From Spirochaetales bacterium (GTDB taxonomy: Bacteria > Spirochaetota > Spirochaetia > DSM-27196 > SLST01): 34,930 nucleotides of DNA. A program made the position numbers and the translations under genes. The DNA lies in the NCBI GenBank assembly GCA_007127335.1, contig SKZO01000055.1:1-34930 (forward strand), read 5' to 3'. The notes under the pieces were generated by a model. The model was not told the DNA's origin, searched no databases, and worked only from the letters and a program-made list of their open reading frames with translations. Below, one piece after another: positions 19,058-27,955 of the stretch; position 1 is the first letter of the stretch, and each line of letters opens with the position of its first letter.

Positions 19058-20821
19058 CTACAGGACTCCTTCGTAAAGTATCTTCTGCTCGCCGTCGAGC
19101 GTGGCGGTCATGCCGTCCTCCGCATGGCGAAGCGCGTCGGGAACCTCGCTGATCAACACGAGCGCGGCGTTCTCGGCCTGCAGGTCGGCATGCGGAACCT
19201 CGGATCGTTCTTCAGACACGACCGCAGCAATTCCCGGGATCAGGTCCAGGTACTGTCTGGAGATCAGCCGCGTGACCAGAATCTCGGTTGAGTCGAGCTT
19301 CAGCCGCCGACGCGCGTCTTCGGCGGTCTCGGCCTTGACCACCCGTCCGGTGACCCTTCCGCCGAAACCATCGTGTCCCCGATTCAGTACGTTCCCGAGA
19401 ATGTGCATCTTGATGGTGTTCAGCGGCAGGGCCGAGGAGAGAGGCATGCCCGCAATGGTGAGAACACGATCCGACTCCTCAAGATATCCGCGATCGACCG
19501 CGTGACGGATGGCGTTCTGAACCATTGACTCGGAGTCGGAGACCTCGTCCGAGACGATCGGAACCACGCCCCAGGAGAGCAGCAACTGCCGCTGAACGGA
19601 TTCGGTCGTCGTCACCGCGATCACCGTCTGCTTCGGACGATGGCGCGAGAGAATACGGGGCGTGTTCCCGCGAAGCGTCGGGGCGACGATGGCCGCCACC
19701 GCCGCATCTGATGCGACAAGGAACGCCGCACGCGCCATCGCCTCGCCGATGTCATTCGGTTCGCCGGATACCTCGGACGCCCCGGTCCGGCGGCCGTGGT
19801 ACTCCGCGCTCGCCTCTACCGAACGCGCGATCCGATCGAGCGTGGCGCAGGCGCGGACCGGGTACTGCCCGGTCGCGGTCTCGCCGCTCAGCATGACCGC
19901 GTCTGTACCGTCGAATATCGCGTTGGCAACATCCGTGAGTTCGGCACGGGTCGGACGAGGATTCCGTATCATCGAGTCGAGCATCTGCGTTGCGGTTATC
20001 ACTGGTTTGTTGAGCCTGTTCGCCGTCGCGATGATGCGCTTCTGGGCGAGCGGAATCTCCTCGATCGCGAGTTGGACGCCCAGATCGCCGCGGGCAACCA
20101 TGATCCCGTCGGCTGCTCGCGCGATCTCCGCGATGTTCTCGAGCCCCTGTTCGTCTTCGATCTTCGCAACGACATGGATCGAGCTGTCGTGGTCGCGCAG
20201 GAACTGCTTGATCGCGTCCACATCCTTGGGCGTACGGATGAAGCTCGCCGCGACGAAGTCGGCGCCCATCTCCACACCGAAAGCGATGTCACGCTGATCC
20301 TGCTCGGTCATGGCCGGCAGCGACACACGAATCCCCGGGATGTTCACGTTCTTCCTGTCGCCAAGCATGCCGCCGCTTCGCACCACGCATTGCACGTCGG
20401 TACCTGAAACGCGCTCCACCTCCAGATCGATCAACCCGTCGGCGATGTAGATGTGACCGCCGGGCCCTATCTCCTCGGGCAGCATGGTATAGGTGATACT
20501 CACGCGTTCCCGGGTCCCGGGTACGTCCTCGGTGGTGATGGTGATGTGATCGCCTGACTTGAGCTCTGCCTCGCGTCCGTCCCGCATCTTCCCGGTACGG
20601 ATTTCCGGTCCTTTGGTATCAAGCATGACGGCAACGGGGTGCCCTTCGGACCGACTGACCTCGCGAAGCCTCTCGATACGCCGGCGATGCTCTTCGTGGT
20701 TCCCGTGGGAGAAGTTCAGTCGCGCAACGTTCATCCCGGCACGAAGCAGATCCCGAACCGCCTCATCCGTATCGACTGCCGGACCCAGTGTGCAGACAAT
20801 CTTTGTCCGTCGGAAGTTCAT
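19058..20821 (-). CDS. pyk: Pyruvate kinase with C-terminal PEP-utiliser-like extension
   Basis: MNFRRTKIVCTLGPAVDTDEAVRDLLRAGMNVARLNFSHG..., MVARGDLGVQLAIEEIPLAQK, C-terminal extension ending ...DGMTATLDGEQKILYEGVL. Confidence 0.95.
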   Translation of the reverse strand: MNFRRTKIVCTLGPAVDTDEAVRDLLRAGMNVARLNFSHGNHEEHRRRIERLREVSRSEGHPVAVMLDTKGPEIRTGKMRDGREAELKSGDHITITTEDVPGTRERVSITYTMLPEEIGPGGHIYIADGLIDLEVERVSGTDVQCVVRSGGMLGDRKNVNIPGIRVSLPAMTEQDQRDIAFGVEMGADFVAASFIRTPKDVDAIKQFLRDHDSSIHVVAKIEDEQGLENIAEIARAADGIMVARGDLGVQLAIEEIPLAQKRIIATANRLNKPVITATQMLDSMIRNPRPTRAELTDVANAIFDGTDAVMLSGETATGQYPVRACATLDRIARSVEASAEYHGRRTGASEVSGEPNDIGEAMARAAFLVASDAAVAAIVAPTLRGNTPRILSRHRPKQTVIAVTTTESVQRQLLLSWGVVPIVSDEVSDSESMVQNAIRHAVDRGYLEESDRVLTIAGMPLSSALPLNTIKMHILGNVLNRGHDGFGGRVTGRVVKAETAEDARRRLKLDSTEILVTRLISRQYLDLIPGIAAVVSEERSEVPHADLQAENAALVLISEVPDALRHAEDGMTATLDGEQKILYEGVL

Positions 20822-20916
20822 CATGCGCAGCCTCCCACATCACATTGTGGTCCAATGCCGGGAGTGGTGTCCAGCGGGGGCCGCGCTTCACGAACGGCAG
20901 GGAGAGGGCCCGGTGG

Positions 20917-21372
20917 TCACTCCTGCTCGTCGTCGTTCTGGAGCAGGAACCGGTACTCGTCCTGGCTGACGATATTCTGGTCGTCGTCCCCGGACGGCTC
21001 AACGCTCATGGATCTCTGAATGTCCGAGATATCACGCACGTGTTGATCCCGAACGCCGACGAGCTTCGCGCGCAGCGGCGCGAGATGCTCGCCAAAGGCA
21101 GGAGTGCCGTCCAGCGCGTCATCAAGAAAATCCGCGAACAGCCGTTTCGCACGCATGAGCTCGCGCAGTAGCTCCCGACGGTTGATCAGGTACGCGTTGA
21201 GTCGCAACGACTCGTGGATCCGATCGAGCGTCCGGTCTATGAAAAGTATATCCTCAACGATCTTGTCCAGGTAGTAGTCCGGGTCGATGTCCAGCTGCAC
21301 CCCCGCCTTCAACGCGCGGGTGATCGTCATGAGATAGAACAGGTTGTCCTCATAGTTGACCTTGCTCGCCAT
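20917..21372 (-). CDS. Uncharacterised conserved-looking protein, 151 aa
   Basis: MASKVNYEDNLFYLMTITRALKAGVQLDIDPDYYLDKIVEDILFIDRTLDRIHESL...; no recognisable family. Confidence 0.65.
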   Translation of the reverse strand: MASKVNYEDNLFYLMTITRALKAGVQLDIDPDYYLDKIVEDILFIDRTLDRIHESLRLNAYLINRRELLRELMRAKRLFADFLDDALDGTPAFGEHLAPLRAKLVGVRDQHVRDISDIQRSMSVEPSGDDDQNIVSQDEYRFLLQNDDEQE

Positions 21373-21405
21373 CCGCCTTGATTCTCGGCGCGAAACGGCT
21401 CACCC

Positions 21406-21434
21406 TTGACATGCGGAGGGTACGCTCCTATATT
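21406..21434 (+). promoter_or_regulatory. Strong sigma-70-type promoter of the rpsF operon
   Basis: TTGACA (21406-21411), 17-nt spacer, TATATT (21429-21434). Confidence 0.75.
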
Positions 21435-21512
21435 CACCCGAACCTCTTTACTATTGGCGAGCTGTCCCCGTGGCCGCTACGACCGATGGTCATGAGTCCA
21501 TAAGGAGGAAAC

Positions 21513-21794
21513 ATGCGCACCTACGAAGCGATGTGCGTCCTGCGCGTTGAGGAGGAAGTCTTTCAGCGCGGCAAGGACGCCGTTCGCGAAGAGCTGAAGA
21601 AGCTTGGAGCGAACATCGTCAAGGAAGAAGACATGGGTCAGAGAACGCTGGCCTATCCAATCCAGAATGTGAACCAGGCACACTACTTCTACTTCGTCGT
21701 CGAGATGGATCCCGAAAAGGCCCAACAGGTCGAACAGTCCGTGAAGCTCTTCGACGAGTTACTGCGGTTCATGATGGTACGCCAGGAGAACTAG
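21513..21794 (+). CDS. rpsF: 30S ribosomal protein S6
   Basis: MRTYEAMCVLRVEEEVFQRGKDAVREELKKLGANIVKEEDMGQRTLAYPIQNVNQAHYFYFV; SD AAGGAGG. Confidence 0.95.
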   Translation: MRTYEAMCVLRVEEEVFQRGKDAVREELKKLGANIVKEEDMGQRTLAYPIQNVNQAHYFYFVVEMDPEKAQQVEQSVKLFDELLRFMMVRQEN

Positions 21795-22241
21795 ATGGCA
21801 ACCGATATCAACAGCGTCGTTCTGATAGGTCGCCTCACGCGGGATGCAGAGCTTCGCTACTCGAACTCGGGGACGGCCATCTGCAAGTTCTCCATCGCAA
21901 ACAACTACTCCCGCAAACAGGGTGACACCTGGAACGAAGAGACCAGTTTCTTCGACGCAGTGCTGATGGGCCGCCGGGCCGAAGCCCTTCACAAATACCT
22001 AGTGAAAGGGAAACAGGTGGGAATCCAGGGCGAGCTCCGGCAGAGCCGGTGGGAGCAGGAAGGTCAGAAACGAAGCCGAGTAGAAGTGTTCGTCAACGAC
22101 GTGAATCTGCTCGGCGGAGGCGGATCGACAGGCGAGTCACGATCGGAGAATCGCTACGATGCCGGGCCGGGCTTCTCCGCGAACGACGGCGGTGAGAACG
22201 CAGGCTCCGGGCGCGATTTCGAGGATGACGTGCCGTTCTAG
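21795..22241 (+). CDS. ssb: Single-stranded DNA-binding protein
   Basis: [37 protein letters not shown]..., acidic C-terminal tip DFEDDVPF. Confidence 0.96.
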   Translation: MATDINSVVLIGRLTRDAELRYSNSGTAICKFSIANNYSRKQGDTWNEETSFFDAVLMGRRAEALHKYLVKGKQVGIQGELRQSRWEQEGQKRSRVEVFVNDVNLLGGGGSTGESRSENRYDAGPGFSANDGGENAGSGRDFEDDVPF

Positions 22242-22255
22242 GCCAGGAGGCAGAT

Positions 22256-22588
22256 ATGTCTGATGAAAACCAGAGCAGGGACTATGGCCGCGGCGGAGGA
22301 GAGGCGAGATACGGCCGATCCGACGACCGCGGGGATCGTGGAGATCGTGGAGATCGCGGCGGCCGGGGTGGCCCCAGGGGCAAGGTGTACTTCCGCCGCA
22401 AGGTCGACAAGATCAAGACGCAGAACCTCACGATCGACTACAAGCGACCGGATGTACTGCGGCGTTTCGTGACGGAGAAAGGGAAGATCCTGCCGAGGCG
22501 GATCACCGGGACTTCCGCGAAGAACCAGCGACGACTCATCCGGGAGATCAAGCGGGCGCGCGCGCTTGCGCTGCTTCCCATGGGCTGA
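22256..22588 (+). CDS. rpsR: 30S ribosomal protein S18 with Arg/Gly/Asp-rich N-terminal extension
   Basis: ...[62 protein letters not shown] core. Confidence 0.95.
   Translation: MSDENQSRDYGRGGGEARYGRSDDRGDRGDRGDRGGRGGPRGKVYFRRKVDKIKTQNLTIDYKRPDVLRRFVTEKGKILPRRITGTSAKNQRRLIREIKRARALALLPMG
22325..22360 (+). repeat. In-frame 9-nt tandem repeat encoding (Asp-Arg-Gly)4 in rpsR
   Basis: GACCGCGGG GATCGTGGA GATCGTGGA GATCGCGGC. Confidence 0.9.
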
Positions 22589-22589
22589 T

Positions 22590-23630
22590 ATGCAGGTCGA
22601 TGACCAGCGAGCATACTGGCTGGAGATAGCCGGACTGACGGTAGCCGCCGTTCTTCTGTTCCGCTTCGGCCTGCTCGGGCTGGTGTTCCTCGTCCCGGTA
22701 CAGCTCATCTGGCTCCGACGCGGAGAGGAAGCCGGGACGCTCGCTTCGGCGGGCGTCATCCTCGGCATAGGCGTCTTCAAGTGGGTCGATTACCTGCGCC
22801 TGAGACGGACCATTGGGCCGGACGAGCTGCCGGCGTCGCTCCTGCTGCTCGACCTGGTGTTTGCGGCCGGTCTGCTCGCGGGGTTGTTCATGATGAACAG
22901 CGATCGTCTGACCGTTGCGGATCCTGCGAGCGAGACGGGAAGACGCACGATGACCGTGCCCGAGCGGATGATCGCCGCGGTCGCCGCGGGTGCGGCCATC
23001 TACGGACCAACGATCGGACTGCTGGTCACCGGTGATGCGGCCGAATCGGCAATCGCGATGCAGATCGAGCTGATGCGGCCCTTGTTCGAGGCGGCCGGCG
23101 CGGGCAGCGATGAGATCACCATGCTCGTGAGAATCGTCGTCTCGGCGATCCTCAGCGGTCTGATGTTCGGTTTCTTTGTCATGGTGACCGGCAACTGGTG
23201 GCTGGGAGTGCAGATAGCCTTCAAGAGCCGGTTTTCGCTTCCGGCAGGCAATGCCGTAATGGCGCGACACGCCGGCTACGAGCTCACCGAGTTCAAACTG
23301 CCGGAATACCTGGTCTGGGCGCTCATCGGCGCCTGGGGCGGCGTGCTGCTTTCGATGGTCGCAGAGCTCGGATGGGTGTCGTACCTCTTCTGGAACGCGG
23401 CGTTCGTGACTCTTGCCCTGTATGGAGTCCAGGGCATTGCGATCGTGTGGTTCTACCTGGATCGGCGGAAGGTCCAGAGGATCACCCGCATCGGTGTCGC
23501 AGTCGGCATGGTGATCGGACTCCTGATTCCGGGGCTGAGGTTCGTTGTCGGAGTTGGTCTGCCGGGACTCGGAGTCTCCGAGCTATGGATCAATTATCAT
23601 CGCGCGAGAGGGAGCGAAGAGGTATCATGA
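22590..23630 (+). CDS. DUF2232/YybS-like membrane protein
   Basis: Multi-TM protein MQVDDQRAYWLEIAGLTVAAVLLFRFGLLGLVFLVPVQLIWLRRG...; position between rpsR and rplI matches the yybS location. Confidence 0.8.
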   Translation: MQVDDQRAYWLEIAGLTVAAVLLFRFGLLGLVFLVPVQLIWLRRGEEAGTLASAGVILGIGVFKWVDYLRLRRTIGPDELPASLLLLDLVFAAGLLAGLFMMNSDRLTVADPASETGRRTMTVPERMIAAVAAGAAIYGPTIGLLVTGDAAESAIAMQIELMRPLFEAAGAGSDEITMLVRIVVSAILSGLMFGFFVMVTGNWWLGVQIAFKSRFSLPAGNAVMARHAGYELTEFKLPEYLVWALIGAWGGVLLSMVAELGWVSYLFWNAAFVTLALYGVQGIAIVWFYLDRRKVQRITRIGVAVGMVIGLLIPGLRFVVGVGLPGLGVSELWINYHRARGSEEVS

Positions 23631-24226
23631 AGGTCATATTGAGTCAGGACATCACGAATCTCGGTGAAGAAGGCGAGATCAAGGACGTGGCGCGAGGGTA
23701 CGCGCGAAACTATCTCATACCAAAGAAGATGGTGATGCCGTACACCCGCGAGGCTCTTTCGGTACTGGAGTCTCGGCGCGAGCAGATAGAACAGCGCCGT
23801 GAGGAGAAGCGCAAGGCGGCGATGGACGTCAAGACCAGACTCGAGAGCGAGCCACTGACGATCGAGATGCCCGCCGGTGACCGCGGCCGCCTGTTCGGGT
23901 CGGTCACGAGCGCCACGGTCGCCGATGCACTCGCGGCCCAGGGCATCGACGTAGAACGTCGTCGCATCGACATACCGGAGAAGACGATCAAGAACGTCGG
24001 TACCACCTATGTCCGCGTCCGACTCTACGGAGACGAAGAAGCCGAGCTGCGGGTGGATGTCACGGCGGCCGGTGGTGCACCACCGGAGCAGGGCTCCCCC
24101 TCGGCGCAGGTCGAAGAGCCCCGGACGGACCGCGCCGAAGAGGCTGCGGCTCCGGCAGAAGTCGATGGAGGCGCCGACGATACCCCGACTCCACCTCAGG
24201 CGGATGCAGAGACCGAGCAGGAATAG
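23627..24226 (+). CDS. rplI: 50S ribosomal protein L9 with acidic low-complexity C-terminal tail
   Basis: MKVILSQDITNLGEEGEIKDVARGYARNYLIPKKMVMPYT...; ATGA overlap with upstream gene. Confidence 0.95.
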   Translation: MKVILSQDITNLGEEGEIKDVARGYARNYLIPKKMVMPYTREALSVLESRREQIEQRREEKRKAAMDVKTRLESEPLTIEMPAGDRGRLFGSVTSATVADALAAQGIDVERRRIDIPEKTIKNVGTTYVRVRLYGDEEAELRVDVTAAGGAPPEQGSPSAQVEEPRTDRAEEAAAPAEVDGGADDTPTPPQADAETEQE

Positions 24227-24234
24227 CCTCTAAA

Positions 24235-25575
24235 ATGTCCGACGGTTCGCTCCGGGACAAGGTCCCTCCTCACAACGCTGAGGCAGAGCGTGCAACGCTC
24301 GGGGCGATACTGCTTGACCCGGATGCGTTCGGCCGGGTGCTGGGATTCCTGCGAGCCGACGACTTCTACCGATCGGCAAACGCCCGGATCTATCGATCAA
24401 TCCTCGCCCTCTGGGAACGAAGCGAAGCCATTGATCTGATCACGTTGACTGATGCTCTGAAAGGCGCCGGCGATCTCGATCTCGCCGGCGGCCCGGCCTA
24501 TGTCTCGAGCCTTACCTCGAGCGTTCCCACGAGCGCGAATGTCGAATACTACGCACGCATCGTTCGTGAAACGAGCGTCCGTCGCAGACTCCTGAAAGCG
24601 GCCAACGAGATCATTGCGGAGGTCATGGAGGAAGGGGCAGAGAGCCGCGAGGTCGTAGAGGAGGCCGAGAGGCGGATTTTCGAGATTTCCGAGGGCGAGC
24701 AGACCGGCGGCTACAAGCAGGCGCGGGAGATCGTCAAACAGACCGTCGAAGCGATTGAGAAGCTCTACAGGACGAGGGAGGACTACACGGGAATCCCGTC
24801 GGGATTCCCGGCGCTCGACAAGATGCTGTCCGGATTTCAGGATTCCGAGTTCATCGTCATTGGCGCGCGACCGTCAGTCGGCAAGACTGCACTCGCGCTG
24901 ACCATGGCAGCCAACATCGCGATCCATCGCAAGGTGCCTACGGGCTTCTTCTCGCTGGAGATGTCGGACATGGCGATCATGCAACGCCTGATCGCGAGTG
25001 AGGCGCGTATAGGGAGTCAGAAGATCCGCACCGGCATGCTGAGGCCTGCCGACTTCAAGAATCTGACCGACGCGGCAGGCGCCATCTATGATGCGCCGCT
25101 GTGGATCAGCGACACTCCCGGTATGCGTCTGCTCGACCTGCGCGCTCAGGCGCGACGCATGCGAAGCCAACTCGGCATACGCATCGTGTTCGTCGACTAC
25201 ATCAGCCTCATCAACAACGATCACGCGGACATCCCACGCCACGAGCAGATCGCCGAGATCTCCCGGTCACTGAAGGGGCTTGCACGTGAACTGAGCATCC
25301 CCGTTGTAGCACTGAGCCAGGTTACGCGTGACGTGGAGGGCAAACGCCCAACGCTTGCGAGCATCCGCGAATCCGGTTCGATCGAACAGGACGCAGACGT
25401 CGTGATGTTCCTGCACCGGAACAGGGGGGAGTCATCGGAGGATATCGAACACGCGAACAATGTGGAGACCGAGCTGATTGTCGCAAAACAGCGCAACGGA
25501 CCGGTCGGCACCGTTCGCATCGCGTTCGTGCCCAAGTACACGAGGTTCGAGTCACTCGAAGAAGACGCTCTGTAG
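24235..25575 (+). CDS. dnaB: Replicative DNA helicase
   Basis: PPHNAEAERATLGAILLDPDAF..., FIVIGARPSVGKTALALTMA, SLKGLARELSIPVVALSQ. Confidence 0.96.
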   Translation: MSDGSLRDKVPPHNAEAERATLGAILLDPDAFGRVLGFLRADDFYRSANARIYRSILALWERSEAIDLITLTDALKGAGDLDLAGGPAYVSSLTSSVPTSANVEYYARIVRETSVRRRLLKAANEIIAEVMEEGAESREVVEEAERRIFEISEGEQTGGYKQAREIVKQTVEAIEKLYRTREDYTGIPSGFPALDKMLSGFQDSEFIVIGARPSVGKTALALTMAANIAIHRKVPTGFFSLEMSDMAIMQRLIASEARIGSQKIRTGMLRPADFKNLTDAAGAIYDAPLWISDTPGMRLLDLRAQARRMRSQLGIRIVFVDYISLINNDHADIPRHEQIAEISRSLKGLARELSIPVVALSQVTRDVEGKRPTLASIRESGSIEQDADVVMFLHRNRGESSEDIEHANNVETELIVAKQRNGPVGTVRIAFVPKYTRFESLEEDAL

Positions 25576-25583
25576 GAGGAAGC

Positions 25584-25856
25584 ATGTCGCTGTTGGACAC
25601 ATACAACTTCGAGGATCTGGTGAATGAGGCGGAGCGTCTGGTGATCGGCGAGCTCGAACAACAGCTCCTCGCCCGAGGAGATGAGCCGGACGAGGACCAG
25701 GTGCTGGACATGGCTGCCTATGCGCTCAACCAGGTATCACCTCGGTATCGAGTCAACCTGCTTGGCCGGATCTACGCACGCAACGTGCCGGAACAGTACC
25801 AGGACGAGATTCGTTCGGCAGTGGCCGTTGCCATCGCCAAAGTGATGCGCGGCTGA
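25584..25856 (+). CDS. ComFB-like protein
   Basis: 90 aa, YNFEDLVNEAERLVIGELEQQLL...DQVLDMAAYALNQVSPRYRVNLLGRIYA resembles the late-competence ComFB family. Confidence 0.7.
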   Translation: MSLLDTYNFEDLVNEAERLVIGELEQQLLARGDEPDEDQVLDMAAYALNQVSPRYRVNLLGRIYARNVPEQYQDEIRSAVAVAIAKVMRG

Positions 25857-25880
25857 AACGGGAGCACCGCGCAAAGGGAG

Positions 25881-27944
25881 TTACGGAGTCAACGGGAGCC
25901 GCATCCGGAAATCGCTCAGCGACAGACGCGTGCGGTCAGCGGGGATGAACGTCAGATACTCCTCTGCCGAGGGAGAGCTCGTGAGGTAGACGCCGTATGG
26001 TGAGAGCAGCACCCATTCGTCACCGATCATCACATACTCGGCTACCATCTCGCCGCTGTGACGGTCCCACGCGGTAACCGTTCCATCGAGATTCACGGCG
26101 ACAGCCAGGTTCGCGCCAATCGCCAACGCTCCATGCAGGCGCTGTGCGCGGTCAAAGAACTGTGAGCGGCCGTTCGAGTGTCGCACCACCTGCCGGTGTT
26201 CTATCGTCGACAGCAGTGAGCCACTGCGCTCGTCCCAGACAATATCTCCGCGTGTGCGCTCGGCCTCCACGTGATAGAGACGTGTGGCCCGCTCGAATCC
26301 ACGACCCTCCAGCCGAAGAAGCCTCGTCGAAGGCGAGGACTGACTGCCGTGCAGGCCGATCGCGTACAGTCGCTCGCTCGCAGCGTCCAGAGCGAGACGC
26401 ACGGTGAGAAACGCATCGGTGTCGGCCGCTACCGTCTCCCTCGTTCGCGGGTCAACCTGAACAACCGACGTGTCGAACGCCGTTGCCCGACTCTTCGCCA
26501 CGATGAGCCCCAACTGCCTGTCCCAGATCGCGTCCTGCGCGCCTATCGCGGTGTACCGAAACACGACCTCGCTCGTCTCCCGATCAACCTGAACAATTCT
26601 CCCGTCCCTGTGCACGATGAGTATGCCGTCCTCATTCGGTCGAACCGTCATAATCGGCACTTTCTGCGGGTCCTCGTACACCAACGGAAACTCGTCCGCC
26701 GACTCCTCGAGGGCGAAGAGTATGCCGGGGCGATTCGCGGCCCACAGCAACACGCCGTCGGCATCCGCGGCGATGCGCACGCTCTCGAGACCCCTCAGAT
26801 CGTATCTCCTATCAGTGAAGTACGACGCCTCTATACTCGTGCGGTTCTCATCGAAAAGATCACTCGTGAGCGAGAGCAGCCGATCGCCAAGGGAGACGTA
26901 CAACGCTCCGGACGAGAAGGCGAGATCAACAACCCGGGTAGCCGTTGCGGGGCCCATCAGTGTGCGACGACCATTCCGTCGTTCGTAGAAGGCGATCTCG
27001 CCGTCGGATGTACCAGCGAGAAATCCTCTGGCATCCGGACTCCCGACGGGCATGAGAGCTGTGGTCGTGGGTGCCAGATCCTGAGGGCGGTAGAAGTCGC
27101 GACGCAGGCGTCCGGCGCTGTAGGTAAACGCGAGGGCAGTACGTCGCCCGTTTTGTTCGGTGAGGACGAGAAACCGATCGCTTTCGATGTCATAGCTGAT
27201 CCCGTGGACCGGCGACACCGGATAGGTGGCGCGCACGTCGCCCGAGAGGTTGTCGACGATCACCAGCTCGGATCCATCGAACCCGGCGAGGAAACGCTGC
27301 GTCTGAGGATCCACGAGCGTCAGATGGGTCAGCCTGCTCCTCGTGGAGACAGTTTGCAGCTCCCGCCCGGTCTGCAACTCCCAGTAGATGAACTCTCCGC
27401 GCGATGCCACGTACGTCAGGATGTTCCGTTCGCTTCGAGCGATCTGGACGAACGAGACCGTGCCGAACGCCTCGTCGACGTACGGACGCCGAGTTCCGTC
27501 GGCGGAATCAAGAACGCGAAGGCTGTCGAAACCGGGCAGGGTGTAGACGATGAAGCTGCCCTGCGGTGAGTACGCAAGTGTGTTCACCCGGCTGCCAACG
27601 GGAACGACGAAGATCTGCTCGCCGGTCTCCCAGTTCACCCCGATGAGACGACCGCCGGCAATGCCGTCCTGCACGAACACGACGGCTTCCGGCCGTTCGG
27701 GATGGACTGCAACATGCGTCAGAGGCCGACGGTCCACCTGCCATGCGGCGTGGAGTCCGGAATGTTCGAGGTTCCAGATGAGCAGTCTTCCGTCGGCGCC
27801 GGCACTGAACCCAAGATCGAGGTCGTGACGCCCGGCAACGGCGTGCACCGCACCGGCGTGCCCTATGCTCAGCGTGACCCGCGACTGTGCGCCGGTACAG
27901 GCAACGGTGAGCACGAGCATGAAGAGCGCAAGGATCTGTTTCAC
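25881..27944 (-). CDS. WD40-like beta-propeller protein, putative lipoprotein
   Basis: Signal peptide with possible lipobox (VLTVAC) and repeated beta-propeller blades; GTG 27944 has a good SD (AGGGGG), ATG 27959 is the alternative start. Confidence 0.72.
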   Translation of the reverse strand: MKQILALFMLVLTVACTGAQSRVTLSIGHAGAVHAVAGRHDLDLGFSAGADGRLLIWNLEHSGLHAAWQVDRRPLTHVAVHPERPEAVVFVQDGIAGGRLIGVNWETGEQIFVVPVGSRVNTLAYSPQGSFIVYTLPGFDSLRVLDSADGTRRPYVDEAFGTVSFVQIARSERNILTYVASRGEFIYWELQTGRELQTVSTRSRLTHLTLVDPQTQRFLAGFDGSELVIVDNLSGDVRATYPVSPVHGISYDIESDRFLVLTEQNGRRTALAFTYSAGRLRRDFYRPQDLAPTTTALMPVGSPDARGFLAGTSDGEIAFYERRNGRRTLMGPATATRVVDLAFSSGALYVSLGDRLLSLTSDLFDENRTSIEASYFTDRRYDLRGLESVRIAADADGVLLWAANRPGILFALEESADEFPLVYEDPQKVPIMTVRPNEDGILIVHRDGRIVQVDRETSEVVFRYTAIGAQDAIWDRQLGLIVAKSRATAFDTSVVQVDPRTRETVAADTDAFLTVRLALDAASERLYAIGLHGSQSSPSTRLLRLEGRGFERATRLYHVEAERTRGDIVWDERSGSLLSTIEHRQVVRHSNGRSQFFDRAQRLHGALAIGANLAVAVNLDGTVTAWDRHSGEMVAEYVMIGDEWVLLSPYGVYLTSSPSAEEYLTFIPADRTRLSLSDFRMRLPLTP

Positions 27945-27955
27945 CTCAATCCCCC

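Noticed and set aside
26271-27569. 432-aa plus-strand ORF opposite the beta-propeller gene
   Set aside because: Antisense shadow; no domain pattern, and the minus frame has signal peptide and propeller-like repeats.
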